Notes under the pieces: model-generated
The model's input: the letters and a program-made list of their open reading frames with translations, nothing else
The model's database searches: none
What the model was told of the DNA's origin: nothing
Made by a program: the position numbers and the translations under genes
Origin: Okibacterium sp. HSC-33S16
GTDB lineage: Bacteria > Actinomycetota > Actinomycetes > Actinomycetales > Microbacteriaceae
Assembly: GCF_024171565.1 (NCBI RefSeq)
Contig: NZ_JALJZZ010000002.1
Coordinates: forward strand, 124,001 to 188,000
Reading direction: 5' to 3'
Length of the DNA stretch: 64,000 nucleotides
Shown: positions 8,072 through 16,341 of the stretch, one piece after another
How the letters are laid out: every line of letters begins with the position of its first letter
How positions within the stretch are numbered: the stretch's first letter is position 1

Positions 8072-9271
8072 CTACGGGGCGGTCGCGTCGGCCAGGTCGA
8101 CCACCATGGCCTCGACGCTCTCGGGCGAGAGCACGTGGTGGATGGCCAACAGGCTCGCACCGAGCACGGCCGCATTGGCGCCGACGCTTGACTGCGTGAT
8201 CTGCAGGTGCTGGGTCGCGAGCGGCATCGAGCGGGCGTAGACAACTTCGCGCACCCCGGCGATCAGGTGTTCGCCGGCTTGCGCCATAGCGCCGCCGACC
8301 ACGATCACCGACGGGTTGATCAGGCTGATGCACGCCGTGAGCACTTCGCCGAGGTCCCGCCCGGCCTGGCGAACGGCCTGAATCGCGTCGAGGTTCCCCG
8401 AGCGCACGAGGTCCACGACGTCCTGGCTCGACGGCGACTCGACTCCGAGTGACTTGGCGAGAGCGGGTCCCGATGCCAGCGCCTCAAGGCACCCGGTATT
8501 GCCACAGTGGCAGAGGGTCTCGCCATCGCGCGACACCCGAACATGGCCGAGGTCGCCGGCCACTCCCTGGGCGCCGCGCTGAAGCATCCCGCCGGAAATA
8601 ACCCCGGCTCCGATACCGGTGGCGACCTTCACGAAGATGAGGTGATCGACTTCGGGCCAGGCCATTTCGCGTTCGCCGAGCGCCATGATGTTGACGTCGT
8701 TGTCGACGAGCACCGGCACACTGAAGTGCGCGCCGAGCCAGGCGGGAACATCGAAGTTGTCCCAGCCCGGCATGATCGGCGGGTTGATGGGACGACCGCT
8801 CGAGTGCTCAACCGGCCCGGGCAGTCCAACGCCAATGGCGAGCAGGTCGCCGAGCGAACGCCCGGCCGTGCTGAGCAGGGCGTCGCCGGCCTCGATCACC
8901 CAATTGAGCACGGCTTCGGGGCCCTGAGCGACCTCGATGGCGGCACTGTCTTCGCTGAGCGGGCGCCCGGTCAGGTCACTCACGGCGATGCGCACGTGCG
9001 TCGCCCCGATGTCGGCGGCGAGCACGACCTTGTTGCCCGCGCGCAAGGCAAACTGTGACGAGGGTCGGCCGCCGGTGGACGGTGCCGTCTCGGCCGGTCC
9101 GATCAGCCCGAGCTGGGTGAGCGAGTCAATCCGCAGCGCAACGGTGGATCGAGCCAACCCGGTGAGCGTCGCCAGTTCGGTTCGGGTGCGCGGTCGACCG
9201 TCCCGCAGGATCTGAAAGATGTCACTCGTCGCGCTGGATCCGAGCGCACCGCCTGGACTTATGTCGACCAT
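8072..9271 (-). CDS. ROK-family transcriptional repressor
   Basis: A sugar-responsive repressor of 399 residues. The N-terminal winged helix-turn-helix (about residues 12-70: SDIFQILRDGRPRTRTELAT, STVALRIDSL) is followed by an actin-like ROK domain with the phosphate loop VLAADIGATHVRIAV. The ROK zinc region is present: GDLGHVRV plus CHCGNTGCLEALASG, with His and three Cys. The preferred start is ATG 9269-9271; a TTG four codons upstream is the alternative, and neither has a good ribosome site. It is convergent to the dehydrogenase/isomerase genes. By location it is the likely regulator of the adjacent sugar locus, possibly through the palindrome at 4327. Confidence 0.88.
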   Translation of the reverse strand: MVDISPGGALGSSATSDIFQILRDGRPRTRTELATLTGLARSTVALRIDSLTQLGLIGPAETAPSTGGRPSSQFALRAGNKVVLAADIGATHVRIAVSDLTGRPLSEDSAAIEVAQGPEAVLNWVIEAGDALLSTAGRSLGDLLAIGVGLPGPVEHSSGRPINPPIMPGWDNFDVPAWLGAHFSVPVLVDNDVNIMALGEREMAWPEVDHLIFVKVATGIGAGVISGGMLQRGAQGVAGDLGHVRVSRDGETLCHCGNTGCLEALASGPALAKSLGVESPSSQDVVDLVRSGNLDAIQAVRQAGRDLGEVLTACISLINPSVIVVGGAMAQAGEHLIAGVREVVYARSMPLATQHLQITQSSVGANAAVLGASLLAIHHVLSPESVEAMVVDLADATAP

Positions 9272-9366
9272 CAGGCAATTCAACCACAGCGCCCGGTCGT
9301 ATGTATGGTTACTTCGTCATATGTGGTTCCGTCCTGCGGGCTCGCTGGCGGGGTTACCCTCGAAGG

Positions 9367-10257
9367 GTGCCCACGCTCTCCCTTCCCGCCGTCGAGCTGC
9401 TGTCGCGTGCCGACTGGCAGGCGCAGGAGCGGGCGCACGCCGAGCGCGCTGACGCTCGCACGGCCGACTGGCGGGCACGGGTGCAGCGCGGCGAGAAGCA
9501 TCCGGTCGAAGATTTTCTCTTCACGTACTATCCGGTCAAGCCGTCCCATTTGCGCCGCTGGCACCCGGGCGCTGGCGTTGCCCTCGAGGCAGCCGGTGAG
9601 GAAGAGCGTGCGGACTGGCGATGGTACGAAACGGATGCCATGGGCACCGTAACCGTCACTACGGCAGCTTTTCTTACGGCGAAGTCGGCATCGGTCGATT
9701 TCATCGAGAAACTTCTCAACCGAACGGCCGCACGGGTGGGGCAGTTCGGCTGCTTCGGACTGCACGAGTGGGCCATGGTGTACCGCCAGGGCGAGCACCG
9801 GCATGACGTTCCGCTGCGGCTCGGTCAGAGCGGAACCGACGAGGTCGTGCAGTCACACCGCATCGCGTGCTCGCACTTTGACGCATTCCGGTTCTTCACG
9901 CCCGAGGCCGTGCCGCTCAACCGGCTCGCGCCGACCCGCGACAACCAGCCCGAACTCGAGCAGCCCGGCTGCCTGCACGCCGGGATGGACGTCTACAAGT
10001 GGGCGATCAAGCTGGGCCCGCTCGTGCCGGGTGAGCTTCTCCTCGATACCTTTGACCTTGCCCGCGATATCCGGTGGCTCGACATGCGCGCATCGCCCTA
10101 CGACGTCTCGGCGTGGGGCGCGGAACCTGTGGCCATCGAGACGCCCGAGGGCAAGGCCGAGTACGTGCGGCAGCAGCGCGGATTTGCCGAGCGCTCGAAT
10201 GCGCTTCGCGCGCGGGTCGTCGAGGCGATTCGCGTGGCCCGGGCGACGGCTCACTAA
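9367..10257 (+). CDS. Conserved actinobacterial protein annotated '3-methyladenine DNA glycosylase'
   Basis: A soluble protein of 296 residues. I recognise the family by SRADWQAQERAH near the N-terminus and especially HPVEDFLFTYYP followed by LRRWHPGAG. Members are found throughout actinobacteria and are often labelled 3-methyladenine DNA glycosylase. I see no helix-hairpin-helix and no obvious glycosylase active site, so that label should be treated as unproven. Start GTG 9367 is chosen because the protein family begins about there; TTACCCT just upstream could be a -10 box of a leaderless transcript. It is divergent from the ROK gene. Confidence 0.75.
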   Translation: MPTLSLPAVELLSRADWQAQERAHAERADARTADWRARVQRGEKHPVEDFLFTYYPVKPSHLRRWHPGAGVALEAAGEEERADWRWYETDAMGTVTVTTAAFLTAKSASVDFIEKLLNRTAARVGQFGCFGLHEWAMVYRQGEHRHDVPLRLGQSGTDEVVQSHRIACSHFDAFRFFTPEAVPLNRLAPTRDNQPELEQPGCLHAGMDVYKWAIKLGPLVPGELLLDTFDLARDIRWLDMRASPYDVSAWGAEPVAIETPEGKAEYVRQQRGFAERSNALRARVVEAIRVARATAH

Positions 10258-10286
10258 ACGGCCGAATTCGGTATGCCCGACGACCG

Positions 10287-10919
10287 TCAGCTCCGCGAAC
10301 CGGTCAACGCGAGCGTGCCACCGAGTCCGATCATGAGCACTCCGCCGGTTCCAGCGAGGGTGGACACTCGCCGGGGTGACCGGGCAAACCACTGCCGGGC
10401 CGTGCCGGCGGCGAGAGCCCACACGCTGTCACTCGCGAGCGCGAGGGTCTGGAAGATCACGCCGAGAACAAGGAGCTGTGCCCACACCGCTCCGGCTGCC
10501 GGGTCGACGAACTGGGGCAACACGGCCACGAAGAAGGCGATGGTTTTCGGGTTGGTGAGTCCGACGAGAAACCCCTGTCGAAGCAGGGTGGCGGTCGAGA
10601 TGCGCACCGGTGCCAGGTCGGGCAGGTGCGCCGAGCGGTGCCGAATCGCCTGGACACCGAGCCAGACGAGGTAGAGGCCGCCGACAATCTTGAGCGCCGT
10701 GAACGCCAGCACCGACGACGCCACGAGAGCCCCCACGCCAAACGCGACGGCAACCACCGCGGGAATCGTCCCGAGTGCGTTGCCCACGACGCTCAGCACT
10801 CCGGCTCGGCGACCCAGGGCGATCGACCGGCCGATCACAAACAGCACGCTGGGCCCCGGAATCACAATGAGCGCAATCGATGCCAGCGAGAACGCCAGCA
10901 GTGTGGGGATCCCAACCAT
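10287..10919 (-). CDS. LysE/RhtB-family amino-acid exporter
   Basis: A 210-residue membrane protein with about six hydrophobic segments and the family signature PGPSVLFVIGRS near residues 20-31, then GRRAGVLSVVGNALG and VGLTNPKTIAFFVAVLPQF. These match LysE/RhtB transporters, which export basic or neutral amino acids, homoserine or related metabolites out of the cell. ATG 10917-10919 (MVGIPTLLAF) fits the family N-terminus; a GTG seven codons upstream is possible because a better-spaced site is lacking. It is divergent from the DUF1761 gene at 11015 and convergent with the gene before it. Confidence 0.88.
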   Translation of the reverse strand: MVGIPTLLAFSLASIALIVIPGPSVLFVIGRSIALGRRAGVLSVVGNALGTIPAVVAVAFGVGALVASSVLAFTALKIVGGLYLVWLGVQAIRHRSAHLPDLAPVRISTATLLRQGFLVGLTNPKTIAFFVAVLPQFVDPAAGAVWAQLLVLGVIFQTLALASDSVWALAAGTARQWFARSPRRVSTLAGTGGVLMIGLGGTLALTGSRS

Positions 10920-11014
10920 GAGCGAAACGTACTCCACATCGGCCGGTGCCGCCCCTCCCGGGCCGCCCGACTCGGGACTAAACTGCGCCACACGACGGCG
11001 CAAAGGAGCACACC

Positions 11015-11446
11015 ATGATTCCGGACATCAACTACTGGGCGGTTCTTGTGGCCACCCTCTCCAGCATGATCGTCGGGTCGATCTGGTACACCCCGAAGGT
11101 CTTCGGTACCTACTGGATGAAGGCCGCCAACGTGACCCCCTCTGGCGACGCCAAGGACGCGGTTGGCCCGATCGTCGTGACGGTGATCGTCAGCTTCGTC
11201 ACCGCGTGGGTTCTCGCCGGCGCCACCTACCTGTCGTGGAGTTTCTACAGTGGCAGTTTCTTCGTCAACGCCCTGCTCACCGGCATTATCCTCTGGGCCG
11301 GGTTCACGGCTGCACGCTTCATCACCCACGACGCGTTCGACCGGCGACCCTCTGGTCTCACCGTACTCAACGTCGCCCACGAGTTCGTGACCATCGTGAT
11401 CATGGCGCTGATCATCGGGGTATGGCCGCCGAACCTCGGCAGTTAG
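11015..11446 (+). CDS. DUF1761 membrane protein
   Basis: A 143-residue protein with four hydrophobic helices. It opens with INYWAVLVATLSSMIVGSIW and continues YTPKVFGTYWMK, the hallmark of DUF1761 proteins, whose function is unknown. A good AAAGGAG ribosome site precedes ATG 11015. The TAG stop overlaps the stop of the convergent TspO-like gene by 3 bp, so there is no room for a terminator between them. Confidence 0.85.
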   Translation: MIPDINYWAVLVATLSSMIVGSIWYTPKVFGTYWMKAANVTPSGDAKDAVGPIVVTVIVSFVTAWVLAGATYLSWSFYSGSFFVNALLTGIILWAGFTAARFITHDAFDRRPSGLTVLNVAHEFVTIVIMALIIGVWPPNLGS

Positions 11447-12252
11447 CGTGTGGCGGTGGTTCGGCGCTCGGGAAGCGGCCGGGGAGCACGCACCCGCGCA
11501 ATCACCGTGACGAGCACGATCGCCACGACGGCGATGATCGCCGTGATCGCGGTCGGCGTTGAGCGCAGGTCACCCGCGAGGCGCCCCACCGCAACCCAGG
11601 CGATGCCCCAGCTCAGCGACGCTGACGGCGCGAGGCGACCACGGCTGTAGAGCGCAAGGCCCATGCCGATCAGCCCGGCCGCCACGATGAGAATGACACC
11701 CCAGGTGTCGGGGGAAAGCCCGAAGCCGTCGAACCCGGCGGCCTTGAGCACGGCGGCCGTATTGGCGACCGTCGCGATGGTCACCCACCCGAGATAAAGG
11801 CCGACCGTGCCGTCGGTGACGATCGCGTCAACAACGGTCCGCGGCCGGCTTGCGCGCGTGATGCGAAACGCCCAGATCAGAACGAGCAACAGGATCACGA
11901 TCACCGGCAGGCTCGCCCAGAGCACATCGAACTGCACACTGAGAATCCACGCGGCGTTGAGCAGCAGCGACAGCACGACCGGGTAGCCCAGTCGACGGTG
12001 CCGTTCCGCGGTCTTTTGCGCGGGCAGCGCCTGCCAGATGGCATAGGCGATGAGCCCGGCGTAAATCACCGACCAGATCGCGAACGCGGGTCCGTCAGGG
12101 GCAACCGGCGTCGCATCGGCCGAGAGCGCTCCTCCCGATGCCTCGGCGATCGGCTGCCCGCCCGCGGCCCCCGAGCCGATGAATCCCCCGATCAGGGCGA
12201 TGGTTGCGCTGGCCAGTACAACGATCTGGCGGAGTCGGTCGTTCTGCGACAT
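11443..12252 (-). CDS. TspO/MBR-like tryptophan-rich membrane protein
   Basis: A 269-residue polytopic membrane protein with about eight hydrophobic stretches. The segment GPAFAIWSVIYAGLIAYAIWQ is the conserved first-loop motif of a TspO-like family in actinobacteria, longer than classical TspO (about 160 residues). Classical TspO binds porphyrins; whether this longer form does is unknown. Start ATG 12250-12252 has a strong GGAAGGA ribosome site. Convergent with and overlapping the DUF1761 gene. Confidence 0.7.
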   Translation of the reverse strand: MSQNDRLRQIVVLASATIALIGGFIGSGAAGGQPIAEASGGALSADATPVAPDGPAFAIWSVIYAGLIAYAIWQALPAQKTAERHRRLGYPVVLSLLLNAAWILSVQFDVLWASLPVIVILLLVLIWAFRITRASRPRTVVDAIVTDGTVGLYLGWVTIATVANTAAVLKAAGFDGFGLSPDTWGVILIVAAGLIGMGLALYSRGRLAPSASLSWGIAWVAVGRLAGDLRSTPTAITAIIAVVAIVLVTVIARVRAPRPLPERRTTATR

Positions 12253-12373
12253 GAGCTGTCCTTCCCGATGACGACGCGATCGAACGCGTCGAGCGTTCTT
12301 CGACCCTAACAAGGCAGTTTCGACAAGAAATCAACCTTTCGAACGGTGCTGGAAGATGCATTAAGGCGCGAAA

Positions 12374-12402
12374 AAACGGATGCCGCCACGCGGCATCCGT
12401 TT
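12374..12402 (-). terminator. Hairpin terminator built from the GGCATCCG octamer
   Basis: A perfect 13-bp stem (AAACGGATGCCGC and its complement) closes a CAC loop. Runs of A on the left and TTT on the right give U-tracts in either direction. It lies 31 bp beyond the stop of the hexapeptide gene (minus strand) and before the TspO-like start. The arms are copies of the octamer that is frequent in this window. Confidence 0.8.
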
Positions 12403-12433
12403 CGATAGCGGGTAACGGGAGGATCGAGCCCGA

Positions 12434-12859
12434 CTACGCGGCGCGGGTCATGTCACGTTTGGTGGGCGTGGCACCTTTGCGAGAGCCGACGACTGAACCG
12501 GCGACGATGGTGCTGTCGCGGTCGATGCGGGCACCCGGCTCCACGGTCACGTTTTCGCCGATGCGGCAGTGGCTCTCGATCTGAGCGCCGACTCCGACGA
12601 CGGTTCCGGCACCGACGTGAACGTTGGCGCCCACAAACACACCCGGTGCGAGCACCGCATCGCGGTCAATCCAGCTGCCGGCGCCGACCCAGCAGCGTCC
12701 AGCCACCGTGGCTCCGGGCTCTACATATGCTGTGGGGTCAAGGAATGTGGTCGGATCAACTTTGGCGGTGGACGCGACAAAGCCTCGGCCGTTGCTGTGG
12801 CGACGGTACTTCGCGATGTCGCCCGCTGAGGACTCGATTTCTTCGAATACTTTGCTCAT
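12434..12859 (-). CDS. Left-handed beta-helix (hexapeptide repeat) protein
   Basis: A 141-residue protein. After about 35 residues it consists almost entirely of hexapeptide-type repeats (AYVEPGATVAG, SWIDRDAVLAPGVFVG, AQIESHCRIGENVTVEPG), the coil of acyltransferases such as LpxA and GlmU or gamma-class carbonic anhydrases. No separate acyl-acceptor domain or obvious catalytic His cluster is visible, so the enzyme activity is unknown. Start ATG 12857-12859 follows AGGAG at short spacing. It ends before a strong terminator. Confidence 0.75.
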   Translation of the reverse strand: MSKVFEEIESSAGDIAKYRRHSNGRGFVASTAKVDPTTFLDPTAYVEPGATVAGRCWVGAGSWIDRDAVLAPGVFVGANVHVGAGTVVGVGAQIESHCRIGENVTVEPGARIDRDSTIVAGSVVGSRKGATPTKRDMTRAA

Positions 12860-13114
12860 GATCTCCTAACGGCGCTGTTCCGCGACAAGACGCGGAGTTT
12901 GTGCGCTCTCTCCATCAACAGCGGGGAAGAGCCGTGGATTCCTCCTACTCAGTGATCTGTCAGGTGACACTCAGGTGCCGTGCGCCACCGCTTCGAAATC
13001 GCCACGTCGGCACGGCAGATCTGTCGTGATCTGCGCCACTTCCGCACCGGGCACGGGATGTCAAGCGTCGGTGATGTGGTTGTGAGTGAGGAAACGGGAT
13101 TGTCATGATGGACT

Positions 13115-14425
13115 ATGGCCACCGTCTTTCCCCCGTTGATCAAGGACGACTCCGTGTCACTCCTCACTCGCGGCTACGGCTTTGGCGCGCACATCTGGCG
13201 CAGGGCGTCACGTGGAGCGAGATCGGTGCCGATGCGTTTGCTCGGAGACAAAGCCTTGCTGGTTCGAGGTGCCGAGGGTGTCGATCTCTTCTACGACGAG
13301 AGTCGCGTCATCCGTCACGGTGCAATGCCGGCCATCGTGCAATCGACGCTCTTCGGCAACGGATCGGTGCACAGCCTCGACGGTGACGACCACCGGCACC
13401 GGAAGGCGACATTCATCGATGTGGCCTACGACGACGCGCAGGTTGACCGATTGTTGCCACTGTTCGAACGCGAGTGGCGGAGAGAACGAGAGGCGTGGCT
13501 GTCTGGCGGCCGCCGGACAGCGTACGACGCAGCGGTCGGCGTCTTCGGGCGCGCGAGTATGACTTGGGCGGGGCTGCCCGGAACGGCCGGGGCGAAGACC
13601 CGGTGGTCGTCTCGGTTGGCGCAGGTCGTCGACGGCTTCGGAGTTCCGTACTCACCTGAGTACCTGCTCGCCGTGGCGAACAGGCGCTGGTCTGACCGGC
13701 ATTCGCAACGTCTCATTGAAGCGATGCGTTCCGGCACCATCGATGCCGACGAGGGCACCGCCCTCTCCGAGTGGGCCTGGCACCGCGACCGGGAGGGTAA
13801 TCTGCTGCCGCCACGGTTGGCGGGCAGGGAGCTGCAGAACAGCATCCGACCGATGATCGCCGTGGCCCGCTTCGTTGCCTTCGCTGCCAAAGAACTGCAC
13901 GACAGGCCTGAGTGGCGGCAGCGCATCGCGGAGGAGGCCGAGGAGCGCGGCACTGTTATCAACGGTCCTCTCGCGACCGCTTTCGCACAGGAGATTCGTC
14001 GCACGGCTCCGTTCGTCCCGATGCTGCCCGGGTGGGCAACGACTGATATCGAGCTCGACGGTGCCCGGGTGCCCGCCGGCGGTCGAGTGGTGCTGGACAT
14101 CCTCGGTACCGATACGGATGACCGCTCATGGGAACGCGCCGATGAGTTCCGCCCCGAGCGATTCATCGGCATCGACGACTACGAGGCTCTGCCCGCTTTC
14201 ATTCCGCACGGAGGCGCCGACCCGGCGACGGGGCACCGCTGCCCGGGGGAGAAGCTCGCCATCGCTGGACTCGCTTCGGCCATCGCGACGCTGAGCGATC
14301 CACGCCTCATGATTCTGGATTCGGGCCTCGGTGTGAACCGGCGACGCCTGCCAACCAAGCCGGCGTCGGGTGGCCGAGTGCGCGCTGAAGGTGCCCCCGC
14401 ACGGTGCCCGTTCCACGGGTCGTGA
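13115..14425 (+). CDS. CYP152-family cytochrome P450 (fatty acid peroxygenase / OleT-like)
   Basis: A 436-residue heme peroxygenase. The loop HGGADPATGHRCPGE with cysteine C376 and the helix motif SIRPMIAVARF identify family CYP152 (P450-BSbeta, SPalpha, OleT), which uses H2O2 to hydroxylate or decarboxylate fatty acids and needs no redox partner. The three residues discussed for OleT decarboxylation are all present: F80 and H86 in LFGNGSVH, at the same spacing as OleT F79/H85, and R245 followed by Pro, which binds the carboxylate. P450-BSbeta has Gln at the His position. A terminal-alkene-forming activity is therefore possible; hydroxylation remains the alternative. Start ATG 13115 has no good ribosome site. 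It is followed in the same frame by an SDR remnant. Confidence 0.92.
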   Translation: MATVFPPLIKDDSVSLLTRGYGFGAHIWRRASRGARSVPMRLLGDKALLVRGAEGVDLFYDESRVIRHGAMPAIVQSTLFGNGSVHSLDGDDHRHRKATFIDVAYDDAQVDRLLPLFEREWRREREAWLSGGRRTAYDAAVGVFGRASMTWAGLPGTAGAKTRWSSRLAQVVDGFGVPYSPEYLLAVANRRWSDRHSQRLIEAMRSGTIDADEGTALSEWAWHRDREGNLLPPRLAGRELQNSIRPMIAVARFVAFAAKELHDRPEWRQRIAEEAEERGTVINGPLATAFAQEIRRTAPFVPMLPGWATTDIELDGARVPAGGRVVLDILGTDTDDRSWERADEFRPERFIGIDDYEALPAFIPHGGADPATGHRCPGEKLAIAGLASAIATLSDPRLMILDSGLGVNRRRLPTKPASGGRVRAEGAPARCPFHGS

Positions 14426-15079
14426 GACGAGAGTCCCCTCGCCAGAAGAGTCGTTGCCCGGCGTGCCCGAGAACAGCAAACCACCGCTGACGGCTTCGAG
14501 TTGCAGTTCGGCACGAACCATCTCGGCCACTTCGCTCTCACCGGTTTGTTGATCGACCGGCTCCTGGTCGCGCCGGATTCTCGTGTCGTCACGGTCAGCA
14601 GCACGGGGCATCGCATCCAGGCCGCCATCCACTTCGACGACCTGCACTGGGAGCGCTCATACAGCCGAGCCGCCGCCTACGGCCAGTCCAAGCTCGCCAA
14701 CCTGATGTTCACGTATGAACTGCAGCGGCGGCTCGCTCCCCACGGCACGACGATCGCCGCTGCTGCCCATCCCGGCATGTCGAACACCGAACTCACGAGG
14801 AGCATTCCAGCCATCCTTCGGGTACCCGTGACCTGGCTCGCGCCGCTTTTCACCCAGAAGGCGGAGATGGGCGCGCTCCCGACGGTGCGCGCCGCCACGG
14901 ATCCCGCCGTCCTTGGAGGCCAGTACTACGGCCCAGGTAACCGAGGGGAGGTCCGCGGTTATCCGAAGCTGGTTACGTCCAGCCAGGACTCCCACGACCA
15001 AGCCATACAGCAGCGGCTGTGGACGGTCTCTGAGGAGCTCACCGGAGTAACATTCCCCGTGGCTGCGCCCGCCAGCTGA
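14426..15079 (+). pseudogene. SDR oxidoreductase remnant lacking the NAD-binding half
   Basis: Directly after the P450 TGA, the same frame stays open to TGA 15077-15079. From about 14486 it matches the second half of a short-chain dehydrogenase: [30 protein letters not shown] (catalytic Ser), [11 protein letters not shown] (YxxxK), then HPGMSNTEL. The first 90 or so residues, including the TGxxxGIG dinucleotide loop, are missing. The stretch 14426-14480 ([17 protein letters not shown]) is not SDR-like. Without the Rossmann start the protein cannot bind NAD in the normal way, so this looks like the scar of a deletion that joined an SDR to the end of the P450 gene. A TTG at 14501 could start a product, but function is doubtful. 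Confidence 0.75.
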
Positions 15080-15201
15080 ACGAGTCGCCCGCGCGATCAG
15101 TCACCGTTGGATGTGCGCGACGTCCAATCAGGTACTCGCAGGGGTGAACTTCCTGAGGCGTCAGCAGCGATCCTGTCGGCAGTTCCCGTATCTCTTGCAC
15201 G

Positions 15202-15218
15202 CTGAGTGTGACACTCAG
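15202..15218. promoter_or_regulatory. 17-bp palindrome CTGAGTGTGACACTCAG
   Basis: A perfect odd palindrome (8-bp arms around a central G) lies between the SDR remnant and the convergent SDR gene. Its right half GTGACACTCAG recurs exactly at 12964-12974, upstream of the CYP152 gene. It looks like a TetR-type operator; no such regulator is adjacent. Confidence 0.4.
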
Positions 15219-15239
15219 ATCCTGATGCGGAGTGTTGCC

Positions 15240-16220
15240 TCACTCCTTCGACAGGTACCGGCGCGCCAGCAGCACACCGATCACGGCAGCGACCAGCGAA
15301 CCGAGGACCTGGCGATTGCCCTCGCGTTCGCGACCATTCCAGCCGCCGGTTACCGTGGCATCCGCTGTGGATGGTGGTGAATAGAGCGCGCCGCGCGTTG
15401 CCGGAGCCGACTTCGTGAGCGACAGGTGGGTCTTGTCGGTCTGCTGGGCCATTTGTGCTTCGACCGCGTTGGGTGTCTTGCGGTGCTGGGCGACGAGCGA
15501 TTTCGCGATCGGGCCACCCGCGATGACTTCATTCTCGGGCTTGCGCGAGACCTTCACGATGGCCTTGGCCACGATCTCCGGCGAGTAGACGGGCGGCATG
15601 GCCTTGACCTCGCGGCCGGTGTAATTGGCCGCGTGCCGGAAGAACGGCGTGTCGATAGTGGCCGGGAGGATCGTCGAGACGGAGATGTGTTTCTGCTTGG
15701 CCAGCGCGAGTTCCGAGCGCAGGCTGACGCTGAGCGCACGCACGGCGGCCTTCGCCATTCCGTAGGGCGCGGTATACGGCTGCGGAACCTCGGCCACGAT
15801 GGAGGCGACGTTGATCAAGCTGCCGCGTCCCTGTTTGGTCATGACGGCCAGTGCGGCTTTCGCGCCGTAAATGTAGCCCATCATGTTGACGTTGAGGACG
15901 CGGCGAAGGTCATCGAGTGGCATCTCAAGGAACGGGGCGAAGACCGAGACCGAGGCGTTGTTGACCCAGACGTCGATCCTGCCGAAGGTAGCGACGGTGC
16001 GGCGGGCGAGGGCCTCGACCTGGCTGGCGTCGGTCACATCGGTCTGGACGGCCAGGGCCGACCCGCCGAGTTTCTCGCACTCGGCGGCGAGTTCGGCGAG
16101 GGCCTGAGCCCGGCGGCTGGCGAGCACGACGGTTGCTCCGCGCTTCGCGAAACGGAGGGCCGTCGCGCGGCCGATACCGCTCGATGCCCCGGTGATCACA
16201 ACTACTGTCTTCGACGACAT
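15240..16220 (-). CDS. Short-chain dehydrogenase with C-terminal membrane anchor
   Basis: A complete SDR of 326 residues. It shows TGASSGIG near residue 9, the NNAS motif, the catalytic Ser in INVASIV and YGMAKAA (YxxxK). The classical SDR fold ends near residue 255. A polar linker follows, then a single hydrophobic helix (VLGSLVAAVIGVLLARR) at the very C-terminus, suggesting anchoring on the inner face of the membrane. ATG 16218-16220 has a GAAGGAG ribosome site. The substrate is unknown. It is convergent with the SDR remnant, not its missing half. Confidence 0.88.
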   Translation of the reverse strand: MSSKTVVVITGASSGIGRATALRFAKRGATVVLASRRAQALAELAAECEKLGGSALAVQTDVTDASQVEALARRTVATFGRIDVWVNNASVSVFAPFLEMPLDDLRRVLNVNMMGYIYGAKAALAVMTKQGRGSLINVASIVAEVPQPYTAPYGMAKAAVRALSVSLRSELALAKQKHISVSTILPATIDTPFFRHAANYTGREVKAMPPVYSPEIVAKAIVKVSRKPENEVIAGGPIAKSLVAQHRKTPNAVEAQMAQQTDKTHLSLTKSAPATRGALYSPPSTADATVTGGWNGREREGNRQVLGSLVAAVIGVLLARRYLSKE

Positions 16221-16341
16221 CCCAGTTCTCCTTCGGCTGCGCCGGGCGGCGCGTTCTTCCACGGTGCGCGTTGTCGCGGTGTGCGGTCAAGAGGTGGTCA
16301 AACGGGCGCCGGTGGGTTAAGCGAGGGGCGACGAGGCCGGG

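Noticed and set aside
12403-12434. Possible tRNA 3' end (GGATCGAGCCCGAC)
   Set aside because: No acceptor, D or anticodon arms fold upstream; the bases form part of the gap next to the terminator.
14501-15079. Calling the TTG-started 192-codon frame an intact SDR gene
   Set aside because: It lacks the Rossmann TGxxxGIG start that every functional SDR needs, and the homologous frame continues upstream of the TTG.
15240-16220. That the neighbouring SDR is the detached first half of the SDR remnant
   Set aside because: It is a complete SDR with its own YxxxK and membrane anchor and lies on the opposite strand.
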